The translations under genes and the position numbers were made by a program. Under the pieces are notes generated by a model. The model was given only the letters and a program-made list of their open reading frames with translations. It had not been told where the DNA came from and made no database searches. From NCBI GenBank assembly GCA_020635815.1, contig JACJZB010000001.1, positions 310,001 to 374,000 on the forward strand: DNA of 64,000 bases. The letters are read 5' to 3'. Every line of letters starts with the position of its first letter. Position 1 is the stretch's first letter. The stretch is from Flavobacteriales bacterium (lineage in GTDB: Bacteria; Bacteroidota; Bacteroidia; Flavobacteriales_E; Vicingaceae). Below, one piece after another: positions 42,359 to 48,661 of the stretch.

Positions 42359-44422
42359 TTACCGCAAAAGCGTAATCGCTCCCTTCTCTGTTTTTGTTTC
42401 GTTTGTTTTTGTGGTGTAGGTAAAAACATAAAAGTAGGTGCCATCAGGTACTTTAGTGCCAGTTGTAGTTGTTCCATCCCAAATTACAAAAGCCCCCAAC
42501 CCCGAAGAGGAGTTAGTCATCGCACTTGCCAAACCTTGAACATCAAACCTTGAACCCGAAACTAACTGTCCCCAACGGTTAAAAATCTCCACCTCTAAAC
42601 TCTCCAACAAATTAGCACTTTGTATTTCAATTACAAAATTATCGTTTTGCCCATCGCCATTTGGCGAAAATACATTAGGGATAACAATAACCAAACTGTC
42701 AATACTTGGGTTGGGAGCAATTACAATGGTTTTGCATACCGTATCGCCACAAGTGGCAATGTTGTTGTAAGCAAACAGGCAAATTTCAAAAGTTCCGCCT
42801 TCTTCAAAGGTGTGTTGGGTGTTGAGTGATGAGTATTGGGTAATGGTGTCATTTACTATTATACTGTTTACTGTTAACTGATTACTTATCGTCCACTCAA
42901 AATTATTCGCATTTACACTTGCATTTTGGGTATAAACGGTAAGCGGAGCAGTACCAATAGGGTTGGGTTGTGGAAAAACATTAGGAATAGTATAAAGATT
43001 AAAATTGGCATTAATATCATTTATTTCCGCACTTGTTGCGGAATCTTTCCAAACACAACCGTTAGCATCAGTTATTTGTATTTCGTAATTACCAGCAAGT
43101 AAGTTGTTAAAAGTTGCTAGTTGCTGGTTACTGGTTGCTAGTGTTTGTAAATTAGTGAGACTATAAGTAAATGGCGAACCGCCATTGTTAATAGTACCCA
43201 CCGCTATACTACCATTTTGGCTACCACAACGTTGTGGGCTTACAATAATGGTATCGGGTTTGGGTAGTGGGTTTACCCAAATTTTTACATGCTCGGTTTT
43301 TACACAACCGCTATCGTTTTTTATGGTAACAATATAAGTAGTGGTTTGGGTTGGTGTTGCTATGGGGTTGGCAATGCTAGTATCGCTTAAGCCACCAAAA
43401 GCCCCAAACCAACTGTACTCAGCACCACCCGTAGCATTGAGTTGCACAGGTTCTCCTGCACATATTGTATCGGTGTTAGTGCTTGCACTGGTGCTAAATG
43501 TATCGCAGGGGGTGGCATACGATAACATTACTGCTCGTATGGGGTTGGTTAATGGTGCAAAATTTGACTGATAGGTAAAAGTTACATTTACAGCAGTATC
43601 TCCGTTATTTACATAACTCTTTATATCTGCTAAGGCATCGGTGCCTGCCATTAAACTGTCAGGGGTATCATCATCTAAGCCAAACAAACTATCGTTATAA
43701 TGAGCAAAATTGGAATAAACACTTGCACAAGTTACAATAGATGAATTCATATCATCCCCACCAATTAAACCTATATTGTTATTATTTACATTTACATAAG
43801 AACCATCTTGTAAAGTGTCACAAATATGTCCTGTTATTAATGTCAAACATACTGGCTTTAGATTTTTTATAGGAGATAGATTTGATAGATTATAATTTGT
43901 TAAAGAAGATACATCTTGATTATTAAAAAAAAGGTTGCAATTTATGAGAGGGAAAGTATTATTTTCAAAAACTATATACATATATATAGTGTAATAAAAT
44001 CCGAATTGTGTTGTTGGTGGAGGTATAAATAAATTATAACTGGTAATAGAAGAATCTATATCTCGTGTTATATCTATTGCATGTATACTAGAATTAGTAT
44101 AAGTTAATGACCCATTTATTATAGAAGTAAAACCTTTAGTTATGACTGTGGAATCAGAAAAAGTATAATCAATACCATTTAGAATAACAGTAGTATTTAC
44201 CCCTGTTGCACTGTCTCTAGCTGCTAGGAGGTAGGCTTTTCTTATACTGCTATTTGGTGGTATTTGTACAGATAGATTAATAGAGCCTGAACCAACACCA
44301 CGTGTTGCTCCGTTGCCTGTAACGCCACCATATAGTATATCACTATACACCAACTGTTGAGCTTGTGTAAATTGATAGCACACCAAAGAAATAAAAGTAA
44401 CAATTAACGTGAGTTTATTCAT
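42359..44422 (-). CDS. T9SS type B sorting domain (gliding-motility-associated) surface protein
   Basis: This protein of about 687 residues has a signal peptide (MNKLTLIVTFISLVCYQFTQAQ). Residues about 25-310 form a beta-rich N-terminal region with alternating Asn/Thr/Ser. The middle holds a PKD/Ig-like stretch with TICAGEPVQLNATGGAEYSW. The C-terminal type B sorting domain includes NVFSPNGDGQNDNFVI and FNRWGQLV, ending KGAITLLR. It is exported by T9SS and probably cell-surface bound. I chose the ATG at 44422 because a TACCTTTA -7-like box lies between it and an upstream ATG. Several linkers appear to derive from intergenic repeats (see 43025-43050 and the related observation). Confidence 0.85.
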   Translation of the reverse strand: MNKLTLIVTFISLVCYQFTQAQQLVYSDILYGGVTGNGATRGVGSGSINLSVQIPPNSSIRKAYLLAARDSATGVNTTVILNGIDYTFSDSTVITKGFTSIINGSLTYTNSSIHAIDITRDIDSSITSYNLFIPPPTTQFGFYYTIYMYIVFENNTFPLINCNLFFNNQDVSSLTNYNLSNLSPIKNLKPVCLTLITGHICDTLQDGSYVNVNNNNIGLIGGDDMNSSIVTCASVYSNFAHYNDSLFGLDDDTPDSLMAGTDALADIKSYVNNGDTAVNVTFTYQSNFAPLTNPIRAVMLSYATPCDTFSTSASTNTDTICAGEPVQLNATGGAEYSWFGAFGGLSDTSIANPIATPTQTTTYIVTIKNDSGCVKTEHVKIWVNPLPKPDTIIVSPQRCGSQNGSIAVGTINNGGSPFTYSLTNLQTLATSNQQLATFNNLLAGNYEIQITDANGCVWKDSATSAEINDINANFNLYTIPNVFPQPNPIGTAPLTVYTQNASVNANNFEWTISNQLTVNSIIVNDTITQYSSLNTQHTFEEGGTFEICLFAYNNIATCGDTVCKTIVIAPNPSIDSLVIVIPNVFSPNGDGQNDNFVIEIQSANLLESLEVEIFNRWGQLVSGSRFDVQGLASAMTNSSSGLGAFVIWDGTTTTGTKVPDGTYFYVFTYTTKTNETKTEKGAITLLR
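43025..43050. repeat. Palindromic repeat inside the type B surface protein gene
   Basis: TTCCGCA and TGCGGAA form a 7-bp stem with a 5-nt loop and TCTTTC tail. It is translated in frame on the minus strand as KDSATSAEIN, with no interruption of the reading frame. Confidence 0.6.
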
Positions 44423-44426
44423 CTTG

Positions 44427-44434
44427 TAAAGGTA
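44427..44434 (-). promoter_or_regulatory. Candidate -7 element for the type B surface protein gene
   Basis: The minus strand reads TACCTTTA, one base off TAnnTTTG, 5 bp before the chosen ATG. The transcript would have almost no leader. Confidence 0.35.
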
Positions 44435-44483
44435 CATAAAACTAAAAGTGTTAATATCTTTCTGTATAAATATTTCTCACCAC

Positions 44484-44504
44484 TCGCTCGGCTGTGCCGA
44501 GTGA
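44484..44504. repeat. REP palindrome, left arm of RAYT unit 2
   Basis: Core stem CTCGGC/GCCGAG with TGT loop. All 21 bases match the reverse complement of 45092-45112. Confidence 0.82.
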
Positions 44505-44531
44505 GCAATATTAGTATTGTTTTTAACAATT

Positions 44532-45062
44532 TTACCATTCATCTACTTTAAAGTTACTTTCAGGGTTTGCACTACTAAACGTATAATTTTCGGCATTGGT
44601 TACTCCTCCACTTTTAACGGGGTTATTGTGAATATAATCAACCTTTTGCTGAAAAACAATGTTATTAAATAACTCTGTTGGATGATTGGTTTTTTGCCAA
44701 AATTGATATGTTTTATTTTGTTTAGAATATTTTGCATGATATTTAAAAAGGTGCAACAACCAATCTTTTCTACTTTCTTGTGGGTTTAATTCAATTTCTT
44801 GGATTATTTTTTTAGCAGTAAAACTTTTAAAGTCTCTAATTACATCGCTTAACTTTCCATCTTGTTGTCGTACAATTAAATGAATATGGTTACTCATAAT
44901 AACATACGTAAAAACTTCAAGTTGTTTGTTTTGCCTACAAAATTCTAAACTTTCTAAAATAATATCACAATACTTTTGTCTTGTAAAAACATCAATCCAA
45001 CCTACTACTGTAAAAGTGACAAAATAAGGGGATTCGGTATTTGCTTTTCTTTTTTCCGACAT
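44532..45062 (-). CDS. REP-associated tyrosine transposase (RAYT), intact
   Basis: This 176-residue Y1-type HUH nuclease belongs to the RAYT branch of IS200/IS605-like transposases. It opens PYFVTFTVVGWIDVFTRQKY, with HUH motif SNHIHLIV (near residue 60), then DVIRDFKSFTAK and QFWQKTNHPTELF, and catalytic Tyr in KVDYIHNNPVKSGGV. RAYTs are thought to move or maintain REP sequences. The ATG at 45062 is chosen because it precedes the conserved N-terminus; a longer start 33 bp upstream adds unrelated residues. It is flanked by identical inverted REP arms. Similarity to the broken RAYT at 37934 is clear (WIDVF, NYIHNNPV) but not close. Confidence 0.92.
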   Translation of the reverse strand: MSEKRKANTESPYFVTFTVVGWIDVFTRQKYCDIILESLEFCRQNKQLEVFTYVIMSNHIHLIVRQQDGKLSDVIRDFKSFTAKKIIQEIELNPQESRKDWLLHLFKYHAKYSKQNKTYQFWQKTNHPTELFNNIVFQQKVDYIHNNPVKSGGVTNAENYTFSSANPESNFKVDEW

Positions 45063-45091
45063 GACACTACCAAAGGTAGTGAAAATATAAA

Positions 45092-45112
45092 TCACTCGGC
45101 ACAGCCGAGCGA
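45092..45112. repeat. REP palindrome, right arm of RAYT unit 2
   Basis: Identical inverted partner of 44484-44504. It is followed by CGATTGTTA, shared with the solo copy at 42136, and then by the hydrolase remnant. Confidence 0.82.
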
Positions 45113-45118
45113 TTGTTA

Positions 45119-45255
45119 CAGTTCCTTATAATTCGAGTGTGAGGTTAGAAAAATTATCAGATAACATAACGCTGTTTACCATAGAAAATGGTTCGCACAG
45201 CGATTTAAACTCTTTTCATTATTACCACGAAAAAATGGATGAAATTTTGCTTTAA
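45119..45255 (+). pseudogene. 3' fragment of a second alpha/beta-hydrolase gene
   Basis: This 137-bp stretch matches 41981-42119 with about 16 substitutions by my count, mostly third-codon positions. Its in-frame translation begins VPYNSSVRLEKLSDNITLFT and ends YYHEKMDEILL then stop. It includes the catalytic His (NGSHSDLN) but lacks the nucleophile and the rest of the fold, so it is a remnant. Its stop codon overlaps the convergent prfC stop. The mostly synonymous differences show that the missing gene had been under selection after duplication. Confidence 0.85.
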
Positions 45256-46847
45256 GCCGTTTCTCTCTTAAATTCAGAAGTAGTGTGGAAAGTAATTTCT
45301 GGATAATCTGTTTGAGCACTTTGCAATAAAAATTGCGTTTGTGCCAAGAAAACCAAATTTCCATCTTTATCTTCAGCAATGTATTGAGCTTTTCGTTTCA
45401 CAAAATCATCAATTTGAGCTTGGTTATCTGAAGTCATCCAGCAAGCTTTATGAAAGTTTTTAGCCATAAAATCGGCAGAAGCACCATACTCATGTTTTAA
45501 TCGGTATTGAATTACTTCAAACTGAAGTTCACCAACAGTTCCTATAATCTTACGATTACCCGGTTGTTGCGTAAATAATTGTGCAACCCCTTCATCTGTT
45601 AATTGATTAATTCCTTTTTCTAATTGTTTCGATTTCATAGGATCTTTGTTAATCAATTCCTTAAAAATTTCAGGTGAAAAACTAGGAATACCTTGAAAAT
45701 TCATAACCTCTCCTTCAGTAATTGTATCGCCAATTTTAAAGTTACCCGAATCATAAAGTCCAATCACATCACCAGGGAAAGCCTCGTCAATAACGCTCTT
45801 ATCTTGAGCCATAAAACTAGTAGGGTTACTAAATTTTAATTTTTTATTATTTCTAATGTGTTGGTAAAATTTGTTACGCTCAAATTTTCCAGAGCAAATA
45901 CGTAAAAAAGCAATTCTATCTCTATGATTAGGGTCAAGGTTGGCGTGTATTTTAAAAACAAAACCAGAAAATTTATCTTCTGTTGGTGCAATTTCTCGTA
46001 CATCGGTAGTTCTGCTTTTTGGGAATGGAGCAATTTTAATAAAAGCATCTAATAGCTCTTGAACACCAAAATTATTTAAAGCACTACCAAAAAATACAGG
46101 AGCCAAAACTCCATCTAAATATTGTTGTTCATTAAATTCCTCATAAACGCCTTCAATTAATTCAATATCTTCTCTTAATTTATTAGCAGGATTTTCTCCT
46201 ATTTGATTGTTAAGCTCTACATCATTTATATCCTTTATAGAAATAACATCGTTTGCAAGTTTTGTTTTGTTTGAGTCAAATAAATTAAGATGTTTTTCAA
46301 ACATATTATAAACACCTTTAAAAGTTGCCCCAATACCAATAGGCCAACTCAAAGGGCGAACTTTAATTTTTAAAATATCTTCAATCTCATCTAACAAATC
46401 GAATGGGTCTTGACCTTCACGGTCCATTTTGTTAATGAACACAATAACGGGAGTGTTACGCATCCTACAAACTTCCATTAATTTTTTTGTTTGAGCCTCA
46501 ACACCATTGGCACAGTCAATAACCAAAATAACACTATCTACCGCAGTTAAAGTACGGTATGTATCTTCAGCAAAATCTTTGTGTCCAGGTGTATCTAGTA
46601 TATTTATTTTGGTGTCTTTATAATTAAATGCCATAACAGAGGTAGCAACAGAAATACCTCTTTGTTTTTCTATTTCCATAAAATCGGAAGTAGCTGTCTT
46701 TTTAATCTTATTCGATTTTACAGCACCTGCGGTTTGAATAGCACCACCAAAAAGTAGCAATTTTTCAGTTAATGTTGTTTTACCAGCATCGGGGTGAGAA
46801 ATGATGCCAAAGGTTCTTCTTTTATTAATTTCTTCTGTTAAACTCAT
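45252..46847 (-). CDS. prfC: Peptide chain release factor 3
   Basis: This 531-residue translational GTPase recycles RF1 and RF2 after peptide release. G1 is SHPDAGKTTLTEKLL (about residue 18), G3 is DTPGHKDFAEDTYRTL, and G4 is NKMDRE. The C-terminal block YGASADFMAKNFHKACWM is typical of RF3. The 3' end overlaps the hydrolase remnant by about 3 bp. A TACTTTTG -7 box lies 8 bp upstream of the ATG (46855-46862), giving a nearly leaderless transcript. The function needs no partner encoded nearby. Confidence 0.96.
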   Translation of the reverse strand: MSLTEEINKRRTFGIISHPDAGKTTLTEKLLLFGGAIQTAGAVKSNKIKKTATSDFMEIEKQRGISVATSVMAFNYKDTKINILDTPGHKDFAEDTYRTLTAVDSVILVIDCANGVEAQTKKLMEVCRMRNTPVIVFINKMDREGQDPFDLLDEIEDILKIKVRPLSWPIGIGATFKGVYNMFEKHLNLFDSNKTKLANDVISIKDINDVELNNQIGENPANKLREDIELIEGVYEEFNEQQYLDGVLAPVFFGSALNNFGVQELLDAFIKIAPFPKSRTTDVREIAPTEDKFSGFVFKIHANLDPNHRDRIAFLRICSGKFERNKFYQHIRNNKKLKFSNPTSFMAQDKSVIDEAFPGDVIGLYDSGNFKIGDTITEGEVMNFQGIPSFSPEIFKELINKDPMKSKQLEKGINQLTDEGVAQLFTQQPGNRKIIGTVGELQFEVIQYRLKHEYGASADFMAKNFHKACWMTSDNQAQIDDFVKRKAQYIAEDKDGNLVFLAQTQFLLQSAQTDYPEITFHTTSEFKRETA

Positions 46848-46854
46848 AATGCGG

Positions 46855-46862
46855 CAAAAGTA
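46855..46862 (-). promoter_or_regulatory. Candidate -7 element for prfC
   Basis: The minus strand reads TACTTTTG, an exact TAnnTTTG match 8 bp before the ATG. Confidence 0.45.
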
Positions 46863-46965
46863 AATTTTTTTAAGTTGTTTTTGTTGATAAGATAAAAGAA
46901 GTGGTTTATTTTTTTTGATTAATCTATATTAAGTTTGAATGAACTTATTTAAAAACAAAATAATT

Positions 46966-47562
46966 ATGAAAAAAATGATTTTAGGAACTGTAGCAATTTT
47001 TGTTGCCAGTTTGTTTTTGGTGTCATGTAGCTCAGAGAGTGATGTACTTGGCTCTTTTTCGAAAAGAAAATACTTGAAAAATTTTAAAGAGAAGAAAGTA
47101 AAATATGAAGATAAGGTTGAAGAGTTGGAATTAGCTTCAACAAAGCAAATAAAAATGGAAGATTTGGAATCTACTCAATTTTCTCAACCGCAAGTAACTG
47201 ATAATAATATTATCGAACCAATTGTTTTAACAAAAGTAGCACAAAAGAAAGCGGTTAAATCGGGAATTAAAGAAGTGCGTGATTGGAATAAATACAACAG
47301 ATCAGCAACTGAAAACTTTTTAGTTTATAATAACAAAGGAGGAGATATGCACGATGCTTTTAATAAAGTAAGTGTAAACTCAAGACAAGTAGATGATGTA
47401 GTATTAATTATTTTAGGAATTTTTATTCCACCATTAGCAGTTTACTTATATGAGGATGCTATAACTGCCAATTTTTGGGTTGATTTAATATTAACTTTTT
47501 TATTTTGGATACCAGGAATTATTTTTGCAATGTTGGTAATGTTTGCTGGTGTCTCCCTTTAA
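46966..47562 (+). CDS. Lipoprotein with C-terminal YqaE/Pmp3-like membrane domain
   Basis: This 198-residue protein has a lipoprotein signal (ILGTVAIFVASLFLVSC). Lys/Glu-rich soluble sequence follows (about 25-120). A C-terminal pair of helices resembles YqaE/Pmp3 (UPF0057): LIILGIFIPPLAVYLYED then WVDLILTFLFWIPGIIFAML. Free-standing Pmp3 proteins are about 50-60 residues and affect membrane potential and salt tolerance. Joined to a lipoprotein N-terminus the protein would span or bridge envelope layers. I chose the ATG at 46966 over one 27 bp upstream as it starts the signal sequence. Confidence 0.78.
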   Translation: MKKMILGTVAIFVASLFLVSCSSESDVLGSFSKRKYLKNFKEKKVKYEDKVEELELASTKQIKMEDLESTQFSQPQVTDNNIIEPIVLTKVAQKKAVKSGIKEVRDWNKYNRSATENFLVYNNKGGDMHDAFNKVSVNSRQVDDVVLIILGIFIPPLAVYLYEDAITANFWVDLILTFLFWIPGIIFAMLVMFAGVSL

Positions 47563-47582
47563 GTTGACTTTTACTTTAAGAT

Positions 47583-47620
47583 AAAAAATAGCTCTGATAA
47601 TTGTCAGAGCTATTTTTTTT
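47583..47620. terminator. Bidirectional intrinsic terminator
   Basis: AAATAGCTCTGA and TCAGAGCTATTT form a 12-bp stem flanked by A and T tracts, between the convergent lipoprotein gene and ssb. Confidence 0.88.
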
Positions 47621-47633
47621 GAGTGAGATTATT

Positions 47634-47972
47634 TTAATTCTTCCCACCTAGCATAAGTAATTCATTAATTACAATTTCTGTAATATAGCGTTTGTCACCA
47701 TTCTTGTCCTCATAACTTCTGTTGGTTAATTTACCTTCAATTGCTACTTCATTGCCTTTTTGTAAGTACTTTTCGATGATTTCGGCAGTTTTACCCCAAG
47801 CTACACAGTTGTGCCATTGTGTGTCTTTAACAGTTTCACCTTTGTTGTTTTTATAGCTTTCATTAGTTGCTAATGAGATTTTAGCTAATTTTTTACCCGA
47901 TTCTAATTTAATTATTTCAGGTGTGTTACCTAAGTTTCCAATTAATTGTACTTTGTTACGTAATGTGTTCAT
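47634..47972 (-). CDS. ssb: Single-stranded DNA-binding protein, short form
   Basis: This 112-residue SSB has the OB fold with NKVQLIGNLGNTPEI, SLATNESYKN, TQWHNCVAWGKTAEI and LQKGNEVAIEGKLTNRSYEDKNG. It ends LLMLGGKN and has no acidic C-terminal tail, the part by which standard SSBs recruit repair and replication partners. It is probably an accessory SSB, with a tailed one encoded elsewhere. It is divergent from the zinc-ribbon gene across a 183-bp control region. Confidence 0.92.
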   Translation of the reverse strand: MNTLRNKVQLIGNLGNTPEIIKLESGKKLAKISLATNESYKNNKGETVKDTQWHNCVAWGKTAEIIEKYLQKGNEVAIEGKLTNRSYEDKNGDKRYITEIVINELLMLGGKN

Positions 47973-48099
47973 AATATAAAAGTTTAAGTTGTAAATCCGA
48001 TTCGTTCAGATTTGATGAAGCAAAGTAAAGAGAGGTTCAAAAAAATATTCGGTTGATAATTATTTGCTTTCGTTTGTTGTTGTTTGTAAATATTTGTAG

Positions 48100-48113
48100 T
48101 CGTTTGTAAACGA
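48100..48113. promoter_or_regulatory. Palindromic operator-like site over the -33 box
   Basis: TCGTTT and AAACGA form perfect 6-bp arms around GT. The site covers the -33 TTTG. Related half-sites with GTTTGT occur at 48070-48090, so up to three copies of the motif lie in the ssb/48156 divergent region. Confidence 0.5.
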
Positions 48114-48133
48114 ATAAAAAATTCTTATTTTTG
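48103..48133 (+). promoter_or_regulatory. Promoter of the zinc-ribbon gene
   Basis: TTTG at 48103-48106, a 19-bp spacer, and TATTTTTG at 48126-48133 give a full match to the Bacteroidota consensus, 22 bp upstream of the ATG. Confidence 0.75.
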
Positions 48134-48155
48134 AGGATGTTTTTAAATATAAAAA

Positions 48156-48506
48156 ATGAGTAAACCAACCTGTTTAGAGTGTGGAGAGTCTTTTGTAGGA
48201 AGGGCAGATAAGAAGTTCTGTTCAGATTATTGTCGTAATGCTTACAATAATAAAATAAACAAAGACAGCAAAAATTTAATTAGAAATACCAATAATAAAC
48301 TCCGTAAAAATTGGAGAATATTAGAAGAGTTAAATCCAGATAAAAAAGGAACTACATCTAAAAATAAGTTAGATTCAAGAGGTTTTGACTTTAATTTATT
48401 TACTAGTATTTACACCACCAAAACAGGAGATGTGTATTATTTTTGCTATAATCAAGGTTATCGTATTTTAGAAAACGATATGTATATGTTGGTAAAGAAA
48501 GATTAA
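48156..48506 (+). CDS. Zinc-ribbon protein of unknown function
   Basis: This 116-residue protein has four cysteines in CLECGESFVGRADKKFCSDYC (CxxC then CxxxC) near residues 5-26, a zinc-ribbon. It is followed by a basic helix (RNTNNKLRKNWRILEEL) and a beta-rich end (YYFCYNQGYRILENDMYML). The basic helix suggests nucleic-acid binding. The head resembles zinc-ribbon proteins conserved in Bacteroidota, without known function. It has its own strong promoter and operator-like palindrome, shared across from ssb, so the pair may be co-regulated. Confidence 0.75.
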   Translation: MSKPTCLECGESFVGRADKKFCSDYCRNAYNNKINKDSKNLIRNTNNKLRKNWRILEELNPDKKGTTSKNKLDSRGFDFNLFTSIYTTKTGDVYYFCYNQGYRILENDMYMLVKKD

Positions 48507-48661
48507 CAGCTAGTTTCGTTTTTAATAATACAAAATTATAGTAGAGTGACTTGTTAATTTGTAAAGAAACGATAGCAATTTAATAATGGCAATAATTATG
48601 TCGTTTTTAAATCTATTATATAATTATATTTAACAACTATAAACCATTAATTATAATTAAG

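Larger units (their letters stand above)
44484..45112. mobile_element. RAYT/REP unit 2 (intact)
   Basis: An intact RAYT gene (44532-45062) lies between two identical 21-bp REP palindromes in inverted orientation (44484-44504 and 45092-45112). A solo third copy lies at 42136-42156. The right palindrome directly joins a truncated hydrolase gene end at 45119. This looks like a REPtron-style unit. Confidence 0.8.

Noticed and set aside
45176..45379. 67-residue open frame on the minus strand
   Set aside because: Overlaps the prfC end and the hydrolase remnant in a different frame and has no coding features.
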